DNA of 64,000 bases from Tubiluchus corallicola (GCA_030141605.1 JAQGDQ010000928.1:1-64000), one strand, 5' to 3'. Numbered from the stretch's first letter, positions 54,301-62,578 are shown. Numbers and translations are program-made. Notes: generated from the sequence alone by a model not told the origin.

Positions 54301-54740
54301 AGTTTAAAATAGTGCACCCAAACCGGTTACGAAAGGCAAATTTGCAAGGAAATCAATGGCTGCTACCAACAGGAACGTCGTCGCATTCCAAGCGAACTTC
54401 AAAACGAAAATCCACATTACATTACGTCCCGGAAACTCTTTCAGACACTGATTCAAATAACCTAATAAATGAGATCCAACCTGACCAAACCCCCATCGCA
54501 ACCCCGCCCCCGAACTTGGATTTCTATGAAAATGAACCCCAACCTCAACCTAACATTTCACCCAGTTCGTCAAATTCTACACTTCATTCTTTGCCAACTT
54601 TAGAACGTATAGATCCGATGGAAGAGGAGAATTTAATTCAAACCGAAACAGATTATGCAATGCCAGTAGACAACTTAATTCCCCCCCTCGCAAACCGTTC
54701 TATAAAACGCTCATCAGACGCCGACACGCNNNNCTGGTAA
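51360..54740 (+). CDS. pol: Pol: reverse transcriptase, RNase H and integrase
   Basis: This long frame encodes 1,126 residues from the Met at 51360. It is in the gag -1 frame again, so a second one-base offset separates it from the preceding segment (about 51330-51350). RT spans about residues 1-260, with PKKDGGKRLCVDLRQIN, FGLKNAPATF and the catalytic YLDD (163-166). RNase H spans about 300-425, with Asp312, Glu354 and Asp380. After an acidic linker, integrase has an HHCC zinc-binding region (H-x5-H … CLNC) and the D-D-35-E triad Asp726, Asp785 and Glu821. A GPF/Y-like module follows (PWAPYYVI, about 960). The last 120 residues are a Pro/Ser-rich acidic tail. The frame ends in four N bases (54730-54733) followed by CTGGTAAGC, which also resembles a splice donor, so the true C-terminus is uncertain. 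Confidence 0.9.
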   Translation: MTDYTPYHAKPYPIPINLESVVKQAIDTMLKAKVIVPAENSSYASPILLVPKKDGGKRLCVDLRQINARTLPDPYPQPNVETLFKELKGASIFSSLDMTNAYFQIPVEPDSQPFTSFVSPYGLFQFTKMPFGLKNAPATFSRLVDRLSRDLITPTGRRRLIAYLDDLVCCSPDIETHFSDLEDLFLRLRKANLKCRPRKCFFLQKSIKYLGHVLSEQGIATDPAKVLAIKNVSPPTDIKKLRTFLGLATYYRKFVKNFAIIAEPLLMLLRKENSFKWTHLQQEAFDKLKTVLTEAPILKYPETNTGYILHTDSSNFGIGAVLSQEDAAGNIGVIAYMSETLNSSQRLWPTFQKEAYAIVASFRKFKTYLYNAPKIDVYTDHAPLIYLFTGAKLMNQLLSRWVVELLQYNINIYYQKGSENTVADALSRLPACPDFIGTLPISFRDFQQQFLQYNSPERLAEKYKYLVDQKSTSERSKGIKTTEMIAQISQQMSGQTELENYSDQTIIKKVLPIEGNILEENIWTGEDPLLNRPTVESAGNENAPTQIPLPAQETSSSDNPATQLEQGETEHDLDEFDGLPLDLTTVQQWQLSDPKLAPIIHALTSPTETDIQTKHAENFYIDEQGLLYKVENDSINLEQENLRLAIPAKLTSILIRGFHDEFAGHSSVKRTYERLKKRYYWPGMFVQIKKHVDQCLNCQTRRMRPHRKPLGITELASKPFENVYLDILILPQTESGYKYLLVLIDQLSSWIEAFPLIDKSANSVANVILTEYFSRHGASKTFFSDQGTEFNNALLKALLKEFRVVQVLGTPYHSNSQGQVERANRTIIQQLAYVCQQKSTDWIKYLPHVLFALRTTPNSITGYSPFFLIYNRHCDLPLDNILQLRSKYYGSDPIRLDLNRLHEAFLQTRQLMHKNRLAHKKRYDKNTHIPLFKIGDPVFLRKGNLDPAESHKLCRPWAPYYVIVNKIDESRLRIVHNNTGKFKIVHPNRLRKANLQGNQWLLPTGTSSHSKRTSKRKSTLHYVPETLSDTDSNNLINEIQPDQTPIATPPPNLDFYENEPQPQPNISPSSSNSTLHSLPTLERIDPMEEENLIQTETDYAMPVDNLIPPLANRSIKRSSDADTXXW

Positions 54741-56592
54741 GCGTGCCAGAATTAATTTAATTAAGTTGCAAAAACCAGGCATCTTTAAAACATTACGCCG
54801 AAAATTTTGCAAACAATAACTAAAATAATATTAATGTTACAGTTAAAGTTACCATGTATTATAAGGTCATACTTTAACGTTTAATATTACTGTTACAATC
54901 AAAGCATTTTTATATTATAAGGTAATACCTTAGTGCTATAAAATAGAATAGTACCATTTTAAGGACGAGAACGTCATCAATCATGTTTCTTTATGTATAA
55001 GGTAAGTACAAGTTTTATGTATAACGAAAGTGTTTAGAGTATGAACATTTTTCGATTCCCGGGAGAGCATTTCCCGTGTGTGACGTTTAAATGTCACATA
55101 CGGCATGCTTATGCATATCGAGGCTGTTCATGCAACTATTTTATTAAAACATTTAGTACGAGTTCAAAACATTTAGTACCAGTTCAAGCCCGGACACGAC
55201 TTAACACCACAAGAATATATATCGGTAAGTACATTACGAACATTAACATGAAGCCGTCCCCCCCCCTCACTCATGACTTTACATAGAAGGCGATCAGACT
55301 TTCATTTTCTTAATTTATGACACGCGGACTCTTAAGAAGTTTCACTAAGAAACCGCGCTGAGCCACGCAGGCGTCGTGTTTCATTCATGACTTTCACTTT
55401 CGTAATTTACGACCCAGGATTCCCAAGCTTTAAGAATACTTCTCTCCTAGAAGCCATATAAAGATCGTGTTTCATTCCTACTGATACATGCTGGGTACAT
55501 ACACGGCAACGAACCATATGAGCGCTAAAAGTCTTAGCCCATAAAATGGCCCCCCGTGAATGACGCCCAATGTTATGCTTCTAAACGTCACATAAACTTA
55601 CACTGGGGCTTACCACGCCTAAAGACACTCAGAGACTTTTATTTAATGCGCTTCCCTTCAGATAATGTAGCGTATAAATTTACTTAACAACTACACAAGT
55701 TCCAGAGAGGGATATTGCTTAAATGATTCAAGAATATTTGCACAACGTTCTAATGATTGACAGAATAATTGTGTATTGCTGTAACGATTTTAAAGAATAT
55801 TTCAAAAAGAGTATTTAGATATTGTTTTATCGACATTAGGAGGATATCTTACGGTATATCACTAAGTGTAATTAAATAAATACTTAACACAGCAACGAAC
55901 ATTTACGCTGTATTACTCTATAAAAAGAATTTCTATTCAACAAGCCCCATTGAAGTACTAGAACGAATAACCAACATATTAAACTAAGATTATAGCTAGA
56001 TTAAACTCGGAATTTCTAATTCAGATAACCGACTTGAATAAATGTATTGATCAAACGTTTTAGTCTAGAGTTTTAATTACTACAATCATTTCAAAACGGA
56101 TAAAAATGACCATTTATAACTTATACATTTTAAATTCTAACGACCATTTACGAGAAAGTTAAAACCAACTAACTGTCAGAAAATATAATCCATCTCACGT
56201 TTAGCTATAATTCAACTCACCCCTAGTTAATTACGGCAAATTACGCGCATCACTAGACAATGATAAAAGATTATATATAGTCTAGACAAGTGTCTGTTAA
56301 AACCGAACGCGCGGACTCATCAACGCAGAGTATTATCACCAAATTAGTAATTCTTCATGCAGTAGAAAAAAAAAGGTATTTTCCTTGTAGACTCTAATCA
56401 GCGAATATTCGATTATTGTATAATGACTTATGATGCTAAATACAAACATACCTTCCTTGCGATCCGCCTTGATCCATAATGCATAGTCACACTTCTATAT
56501 ATATATGATATGTCCACATAAAGGATAAATATTTTTTTTTCTTTTCAAATTTTAGGATTTTTTTTAAATTTTTTTTTAATTTTCCACTTTTC
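54741..56592 (+). other. Pol-env spacer, left part
   Basis: No long gene is found on the plus strand. Two strong donor-like sites occur, AAG|GTAAGTA at 55002 and TCG|GTAAGTA at 55225. The second ends a short open frame from 55041 (MNIFRFPGEH…). Neither joins the env acceptor in the env frame from a visible start codon. Short diverged repeats occur (TATTATAAGGT at 54858 and 54914, and CGTGTTTCATTC at about 55375 and 55460). The stretch is AT-rich and may act mainly as intron and regulatory sequence. Confidence 0.4.
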
Positions 56593-57147
56593 TTAGCACT
56601 TCACCGCTAACCACCTTTCTTCCGTTCCCTCCTCCCAGTTGCGTTTATATACTCTCATCACCCGTGCCAGGTCCCATATTGTTATTATGTTATGTGCCGC
56701 GGTGCAGATACAAAAATTCTCTCGGTTGATAAAGCGGACCCGGCCGGGCGCGTATTTGGTCAGTAAATTTGCCATAACTGGCATCCCATGAATACTGCTC
56801 AGTTTTAGCACCACTAGTTCTTCCTGTAAAAGGAATATAAATCTTTATTAAAAGTCCTCGAGACAAATTTTCTTTTAACTGCAGAATTAGCAATCTAGTG
56901 ATTTTAACATAATAGTCCTTACCTCAAAAAAAAAAAACAAAACAAAAAAAAAACCATTACTTACTCCATCAATGATGGACTTGCCGCAGAAAAGCTCGCA
57001 TGTGCCAGGCAAGTACGTCATTTTTAGAGCACGACTAAGTTGGTCATGCAACTGTGCCCGTTCATCCAAAACATCGTAAAAGTTCCCGCTCGTAATTTCG
57101 AGCTCTACTGCCAATAAGTAGGCATCTCTCGGTACTTCACATTCCAT
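56593..57147 (-). CDS. Antisense two-exon gene inside the element, unknown function
   Basis: On the minus strand, exon 1 (57147-56965) starts at an ATG (MECEVPRDAYLLAVELE) and ends at the donor GGA|GTAAGT. The 141-bp intron has a long pyrimidine tract and ends CCTTTTACAG. Exon 2 (56823-56593) starts in phase 0 (EELVVLKLSSIHGMPVM), contains RVRFINRENFCICTAAHN, and ends with a TAA. The product is about 137 residues: helical and acidic at first, then basic, with four or five Cys. I recognise no family. Upstream lies a TATA-like ATAAAAG (57287-57281) and, about 27 bases on, a TCAGTC initiator-like site. The clean splice phase and codon-like composition argue that it is real. It is oriented against all other genes of the element. 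Confidence 0.6.
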
Positions 57148-57257
57148 TTTTATTATTATTTTGAAACTAGTAAAACTGGTGAAACTAGAAAAAAAACTGA
57201 ATACTTTGCACAACTGATTAAGACGCCTTGACCACACGAACAGAAATTACGAAGAGG

Positions 57258-57290
57258 GACTGACCAACAACTGCAAGTCTCTTTTATGTG
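57258..57290 (-). promoter_or_regulatory. TATA/initiator pair of the antisense gene
   Basis: CATAAAAG (minus strand, about 57288-57281) is followed at the standard distance by TCAGTC (57263-57258), the invertebrate initiator consensus. The ATG of the antisense gene lies about 110 bases further downstream. Confidence 0.4.
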
Positions 57291-57970
57291 AGAGGCCTGG
57301 GAACTTTCGTATACTGCGTATAGAATTTGACTCCGTTTGGGCCCCAATGCTCATTACTAAGCGATAAAAGTACTAATAGTGAAAACCCTAGACGCAAAAC
57401 CGAAGCTTAACGACCATTCTGATCTACAACTTATCCTGAGAAAGGGGACTGCAAAATCTTTTCCCACGGACATTAACTGGCTTTAAGAAGAAAGATGAAT
57501 TGTTTTTACTATTAGCTGTCCAGGCCAAAATTATTGCAAGTGGACACGTGCTTCACTCGCCCCCCTTTGATCAACGCTGATCGGATTTCAAGACTCACCA
57601 AATAAGTCGAGATTGTTAATTGAGCCACACTTATTTACGCATGCGCACATGCGCCAGGGATACACCTTTAAAATAACTGTCCGTTACCTACTAAATCCAT
57701 TCATCCAGATTTTTCTTATAGTAAGGGACTCTGAATAGACGTTAAGATAATTTTGCCTTGAATACACATTAATCTTAATAATTTTTGCTGTGAATACATG
57801 TTAATCTCACCATCTCATAATTTGAATTTTTGTGAAAAAAAAAAGAGTATGGAACTTTCAGGAAATACGTAAGTTTATCTTAAATTTATTCTAACCTTAC
57901 TAATTTAGAGTCATAGAAATGATCTGTATAGGACAACCTGAATAATATTCCTTTTGAATTTTTTTTCCAG
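57291..57970 (+). other. Pol-env spacer, right part, ending at the env acceptor
   Basis: Non-coding in all frames. It ends with GAATTTTTTTTCCAG at 57956-57970, a strong 3' splice site that opens the env frame. A GTAAGT at 57869 is donor-like, but its short upstream frame is not in phase with env. Confidence 0.5.
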
Positions 57971-60586
57971 GACCAGTACTACAAACCTTTTATACAAAAT
58001 CCTAATATTGGCAATATTCTTAAATCTGTACATTCTAATTCCTTACAATCATTCCCAAATCCAGCTCCCTTTAAAACAGGCCCAGGGGTTATATTTAAAC
58101 AGAAATTAAATACTCCAGTTTCTAATGCAAGATGGCTACTTATTGCGCCGATACAGTTGGACCACATTCAAGAATTTCTCACTAGAACGCTTTCCGAAAT
58201 TCAACAATTAAGATTAATTAAAAAACCTGTCACAGTGATTAAAGCCTTTAAAACTGCTATTAAAAATAGAATCAGAAATCAACAATTTCGTTTAAATTCC
58301 ATTAAGAATTTAATAGCCTCGTCTGCCCATGAATCTCACGTCGTCAAACGAAGCATTTTTCCGAATCTAGGAAAGGCATTCAAATTTTTAATCGGAACCG
58401 CGAGTGAAGAAGATCTTCGAAATCTTCAAGATCAGATTACGAGTATCTTTAATACGCAACAAAACACGCAAGATATTTTAGAAAATAACCTAGCCCTTAT
58501 CAATAGCTCGCTAATTCGCTCTGCTAGAAATACAGAGTTAATTTATGACTTAGTGAACGCATCAGTTCAAACTCGACATTACATTAACAAACTGTCAAAA
58601 CAGTTTACTGATGACTTGACTAAAACTCAACATAAATTGTTTACATTCTTGCAAACAAATTTGCTGTTTGATCACTTTATCTATAGCTTAGAAATCATTG
58701 ATCAAGAATTGAATTCGTTATCCCAAGGTTTACATCAACTAATTCTTAATAAATTACCCCCAACTTTAATAACCCCTATACACCTTCAAAAGTCTCTTAA
58801 ACAAATTGAGGACCAGCTACCACAGAGCCTAATATTTCCAGCCGATATAAATAATCAATTATTCTATTATTACGAAACAATGTCGGCATTACCTATTCAA
58901 ATTCCCGGAGGGTTTGCTATCCTAACAACATTAGATTTATATCATGTCAATCACATCTATCAAATTTTTGAAGCAATATCGATCCCAGTCCGTCGGACAT
59001 CAACCAATATTAATAAACCTGTTTATCTATATAACCAAATTGATCATCAGTATATTGCTACGAATATTGAGCAGTCACTATATTTTTTCCCAGCCAAAGA
59101 TGAAGCCTTTGCTTGTATTCAAAGCCCAAAACGTATCTGTAAGTTAGCACCAACGCCAATTTTTCCTGCAGATAGAATAGAATCATGTACAGCGGCATTG
59201 TTTTTCAAGGACACTATTAAAATAGATTTATTTTGTGATCAACGAGCAAGAATTATTAATAAACTTGGACCAGTTATTATACCTCTAACTGAGAATACTT
59301 ATTATATTAGCCCGAGTTTTGAAATTCAAGCCATAAAATCTTGTTACGTACCCCGCCAGGCTCATAAGATTGGCACCCCCCTCACCATCAAGAACCCGAT
59401 GATCCTGCAGTTAGAATCAGGGTGTGGCCTATCTTCTAAATATGCAAATTTACCAATATATTTTAAGAATCATTCAGACCTTACTTTAACTCAAACGGAC
59501 ATCCAAACAATCTTAGATACGGCACTTAATTTAAGTACTTGGAACGTTGATTTATTAGGAAGTAATTTTACGATAGGAACACTTCAAACACTGCAAGCTC
59601 TGCCGTCACGAATGACAGAGGATGAACCACTTGACTTTTCTCTTAAAGGTAGTCAAAATCTCTTATTAAAACGACAGAAGTTTTTGGACCACACTGATGA
59701 ATTATTCAAAACCAAACCGGTTGACTTTTCCAATCATAAGGGTGCATCATTGACAACATACTTATTTATAGCACTTATTATAATCTTTATTATAATTTAT
59801 GTGACTTGTCGTACGAAAATTAAGACAGCATGTTGCCCCCGTCTTATAAACACCAAACCAACTTCTACCAAGGCTAAACCACCCCGCGGTACCCATTCTA
59901 ACAAACCCAATACTCCGCCTATGACACTTCACCCTAACCCAATGACCCGTAATAGACTTCCTCAATACCAGCCTCCCAAGGAATTTATCAAAAAACCCGA
60001 ACCACGGGAACCAATTGTTCGTTATAACCCAAATAACGATTCTGTTGATTTCGTATCCGTCTTTACATTCCATTCAAGAACAGTAAAACTTCGTTTATTT
60101 CTTTTATTCTATAGTTTTACCCACGAGGCCGAAGATCACCTTTCGAAAATAGATGACAGCATAGATAAATTTCTACAAGAACTTAACGAAACCTACGAAG
60201 TCAATTATAACTTGATTCGTAACCTTTCAACACCTGAGACACCCCAAACGCCCCAATCCAACTCCACCTATGAGAATACTGAACAAATTATGCCTTTAAC
60301 CTTTTCCCTCGCACCAGACACTCCGTTATCTCCCCAGGAAATATATCACTTTTTAAAATCACCACTTCCACCAATCCCAGACTCGTTAACAGCTGCTTCC
60401 AAAGACACACAGACTGACTTGACTTGTCAACCCAGCGAAAAAATTGTTTTTACTACAACTAAACTGTCACCCACTGTTTGTACTAAACAGACACAGACAG
60501 AATTTTCGTTTCCACCAGATCTTCTTGTTCTTGTGAAACGCCCTTTATCGGAAAACGAGTTCTTTCATAAATTCGCTCCCATATAA
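57971..60586 (+). CDS. env: Env, Baculo_F/errantivirus-type fusion glycoprotein with long tail
   Basis: The frame is open from the splice acceptor at 57970 to the stop at 60584-60586, 871 codons, with no Met near its start. The initiating exon must therefore lie upstream and is not identified. Positions here count from 58157. A basic cleavage-like site (HVVKR, 61-65) precedes a fusion-peptide-like segment containing FKFLIGTASEEDL, the hallmark of baculovirus F and errantivirus Env proteins. A Cys-containing ectodomain follows to about 530, then one membrane segment (about 533-553, LFIALIIIFIIIYV) and a CRTKIKTACC juxtamembrane stretch. The cytoplasmic tail of about 255 residues is unusually long. 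It holds two LC8-type motifs, KDTQT (749-753) and KQTQT (777-781). A GT-AG segment of 62 bases (60053-60114) could be a facultative intron in the tail. Env would mediate membrane fusion and transfer between cells. Confidence 0.85.
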   Translation, partial: DQYYKPFIQNPNIGNILKSVHSNSLQSFPNPAPFKTGPGVIFKQKLNTPVSNARWLLIAPIQLDHIQEFLTRTLSEIQQLRLIKKPVTVIKAFKTAIKNRIRNQQFRLNSIKNLIASSAHESHVVKRSIFPNLGKAFKFLIGTASEEDLRNLQDQITSIFNTQQNTQDILENNLALINSSLIRSARNTELIYDLVNASVQTRHYINKLSKQFTDDLTKTQHKLFTFLQTNLLFDHFIYSLEIIDQELNSLSQGLHQLILNKLPPTLITPIHLQKSLKQIEDQLPQSLIFPADINNQLFYYYETMSALPIQIPGGFAILTTLDLYHVNHIYQIFEAISIPVRRTSTNINKPVYLYNQIDHQYIATNIEQSLYFFPAKDEAFACIQSPKRICKLAPTPIFPADRIESCTAALFFKDTIKIDLFCDQRARIINKLGPVIIPLTENTYYISPSFEIQAIKSCYVPRQAHKIGTPLTIKNPMILQLESGCGLSSKYANLPIYFKNHSDLTLTQTDIQTILDTALNLSTWNVDLLGSNFTIGTLQTLQALPSRMTEDEPLDFSLKGSQNLLLKRQKFLDHTDELFKTKPVDFSNHKGASLTTYLFIALIIIFIIIYVTCRTKIKTACCPRLINTKPTSTKAKPPRGTHSNKPNTPPMTLHPNPMTRNRLPQYQPPKEFIKKPEPREPIVRYNPNNDSVDFVSVFTFHSRTVKLRLFLLFYSFTHEAEDHLSKIDDSIDKFLQELNETYEVNYNLIRNLSTPETPQTPQSNSTYENTEQIMPLTFSLAPDTPLSPQEIYHFLKSPLPPIPDSLTAASKDTQTDLTCQPSEKIVFTTTKLSPTVCTKQTQTEFSFPPDLLVLVKRPLSENEFFHKFAPI
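60053..60114 (+). other. Candidate facultative intron in the env tail
   Basis: It begins GTATCCGT and ends TTTATTTCTTTTATTCTATAG, a very strong pyrimidine tract and acceptor. Its length of 62 bases is not a multiple of three. Removal would change the frame and end the tail about a dozen codons later, without the two LC8 motifs. Left unspliced, the frame stays open. The acceptor could also serve a separate mRNA for the tail domain. Confidence 0.4.
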
Positions 60587-60646
60587 TTTATATAAAGTTT
60601 GATTCAACGCTAATTTGTGATGTATAGATATGTTTCATTTTGCAGC

Positions 60647-60805
60647 ATGAATACGCTACGATCTAACCCCCCTACCGACGAAGTTATATCACGTCGCGCG
60701 TATATTACAGTCGTACTTTTGACACTACTTGTATTCTGCATAATAATAACGGGAATACTGTTTGCAGTCTGGGAAAGAAAATGTGAACTGCTGGGAAAAC
60801 AATAA
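60647..60805 (+). CDS. Small one-pass membrane protein (52 residues)
   Basis: The ATG at 60647 lies one base after a splice-acceptor-like TGTTTCATTTTGCAG (AG at 60644-60645), so I prefer it to the Met at 60617 in the same frame. The protein has a short polar N-terminus (MNTLRSNPPTDEVISRR), one hydrophobic segment of about 20 residues (YITVVLLTLLVFCIIITGIL) and a basic C-terminal end (WERKCELLGKQ). Size and layout resemble viroporins and other small retroviral membrane proteins, but no family is recognised. It is probably expressed from its own spliced mRNA. Confidence 0.6.
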   Translation: MNTLRSNPPTDEVISRRAYITVVLLTLLVFCIIITGILFAVWERKCELLGKQ

Positions 60806-61252
60806 AAGGGATGAAGAATTGAAATGTTGCCTTGAATAATATATGAGTAATTGTATAATGAGTATGACTGGATACCTTAACCTATTTTCCATATATCATT
60901 CTTTCCTTTTTTACCTTAACCTTAAAACCCTGCCTAGCACGTGCAAGAAGCCAGCCGGCTTCATCTCAACAAGACAGCTATCGACCGCCGGAAGTCAGCA
61001 CGGAAATCCATCGTACACACCGAGCGACGCAGCCAAGCCAAGCCAGTGATCATAGTAGTACACAAACTTTGCAGCTGTCTTTGCTAATGTTTGCTAATCG
61101 CTCTAGAACTAGTCTACGTAAACTACAGAACAACTATTTTGTGAAATTGTGTAAACCAGAGCCCTAGTTGATATATGGTGAACAGCATCAAAGAAAACTT
61201 TGTTCCGGTGAACAGCATTAAAAATAACTTCGTTCTACGTTTCATTTACCAG
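60806..61252 (+). other. Spacer between accessory genes
   Basis: A pyrimidine tract ending CCCTGCCTAG (about 60938) is followed by a GC-richer, purine-rich stretch to about 61046 that looks like a short non-coding exon. Near 61173-61236 the phrase GTGAACAGCATYAAA occurs twice. The spacer ends with the acceptor-like ACGTTTCATTTACCAG at 61252. Confidence 0.4.
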
Positions 61253-61256
61253 TGCA

Positions 61257-61616
61257 ATGAAACTAAATATGAAACTAAATATTCGAGTATTAGCAACTTA
61301 CACATATCAAAAACCACCTTTCAGGAAAACCTACTACCTCGTAAATTATAAAGGAGCTCAGTTTATTATCTTAGAATTACTACATACGAAATATTTTAGA
61401 AGATATCCGTTGAGTGTAATTAACTTTAAACCGTACTTTGATCGATATTTAACAATGAGGATGATTAAACATCGTGTTTCGCAAAATGTGAATCAAGCAA
61501 CTGTACCTACTATAAATTGTCAGGACTTTATAAATTGTCAGGACTTTATGCGCTGTCAGAACTATTTTAAACACTTAATGGGAGAACCACATATTTGTGT
61601 CGACGATATAATTTAA
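61257..61616 (+). CDS. Accessory protein of 119 residues, unknown function
   Basis: The ATG lies four bases after the acceptor-like CATTTACCAG (AG at 61251-61252). The product is basic and rich in Tyr, Phe and Asn (MKLNMKLNIRVLATYTYQ). It has no membrane segment or signal peptide. Near the C-terminus three short units follow each other, NCQDFI, NCQDFM and RCQNYF, which could give a Cys-based binding or oligomer motif. Its end overlaps the longer upstream extension of the next frame by 22 bases. I do not recognise the family. Confidence 0.5.
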   Translation: MKLNMKLNIRVLATYTYQKPPFRKTYYLVNYKGAQFIILELLHTKYFRRYPLSVINFKPYFDRYLTMRMIKHRVSQNVNQATVPTINCQDFINCQDFMRCQNYFKHLMGEPHICVDDII

Positions 61617-61711
61617 AAGAAACCTTTAGACTAACATATGTTGATGGTGCAAGAACATTCGGCCTTCGCTACATTATAAAGACGTTTAAAACGTTGTGTA
61701 ATTGTTTAGCC

Positions 61712-62578
61712 ATGTCAGACACGGTTATACAAAGCTGCCTAGTCTGTTCTGCAGCAGCTTTCATTAAACACTATGGCAAATTAACGTGTAACGCGTGCCG
61801 CTATTTTTTTTACAGAAAGCAGCACGTTAAAAATGTATGTTCTAAACGTGGCTGTGTTGGAAATTGTCGTATTACCCCAGACACCAGACGTCATTGTCAA
61901 CTTTGTAGATTTAACAAATGTATAGCCGTTGGTTTACAGCCAACTTCACCTCGTTTTGGGAGGTCATCTAAATCTCGTCAGAATCGTCTCAAAGCTAAAC
62001 TTAATTATCGGGTCAAATCTATTAACCGGATGGCAAACCAACTTCTACCTGTCGCCGTAAGAATCACAATTCAGAAGGCATGCCAACAACCCGAATTACA
62101 AACATTACCTGTCGAAGACCAGAAAATTCTACTAAAATCTGGCGCTCCAAGTATAATTCTAATTTGGCTAAATACACTTATTAATTTCGTGTCGCTTGCC
62201 CAAGAATTAGTGCCGCAACATCAACTCAGTGATTTCGATGAGTTTACACAACAACTTTATAGAACTGCACAGGCGATTATGCTAGTTAGACCAACGCAAG
62301 ACGAGTTGGAAATCTTAACAAACATCTTACTCTATGACTCAACTTGCCTTAATTTACAACGTCCAGACCGAGTGGCTCATTTTCACTCTCGGTGGATAGA
62401 ACGATTTAATTGTGAAATAGCACTTCACTGGCCTTCTAGATTCACCTCGCAAATGGGGGCTTTAAGCAACTTCCAGGCTTTATATCAAGCAGTAATCGCT
62501 TTTGCGACACGACTGAAGTCTGTTCAGCTCAACTTGGATCAAAACACTTGTTTTCAGACAGAGGAAGAGAATGAATGA
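61712..62578 (+). CDS. Nuclear-receptor-like protein carried by the retroelement
   Basis: An intact intronless frame of 288 residues. The start ATG at 61712 lies two bases after an acceptor-like AATTGTTTAG. The same frame is open back to 61595 with an earlier Met, which I consider less likely. Residues 9-75 form a nuclear-receptor DNA-binding domain. Finger 1 has Cys9, Cys12, Cys26 and Cys29 (C-x2-C-x13-C-x2-C) with HYGKLTCNACRYFF. Finger 2 has Cys43, Cys48, Cys52, Cys62 and Cys65, then CRFNKCIAVGL. The P-box C-NA-C-RYFF differs from the usual EGCKGFF. A basic hinge follows (82-106). Residues about 110-275 look like a ligand-binding domain, with LPVEDQKILLKSG (132-144) matching its signature region and a later PSRFTSQMGALSNFQAL. 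No helix-12 activation motif is visible, so it may repress or compete. It probably acts in the nucleus on host or LTR promoters. Confidence 0.88.
   Translation: MSDTVIQSCLVCSAAAFIKHYGKLTCNACRYFFYRKQHVKNVCSKRGCVGNCRITPDTRRHCQLCRFNKCIAVGLQPTSPRFGRSSKSRQNRLKAKLNYRVKSINRMANQLLPVAVRITIQKACQQPELQTLPVEDQKILLKSGAPSIILIWLNTLINFVSLAQELVPQHQLSDFDEFTQQLYRTAQAIMLVRPTQDELEILTNILLYDSTCLNLQRPDRVAHFHSRWIERFNCEIALHWPSRFTSQMGALSNFQALYQAVIAFATRLKSVQLNLDQNTCFQTEEENE

Noticed and set aside
55041-55286. Plus-strand frame MNIFRFPGEH… as the missing first env exon
   Set aside because: It reaches a good donor at 55225 but in phase 1, while the env exon needs phase 0, and it has no clear signal peptide.
58944-59147. 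Plus-strand frame of 67 residues inside env
   Set aside because: It is a shadow frame in the env coding region.
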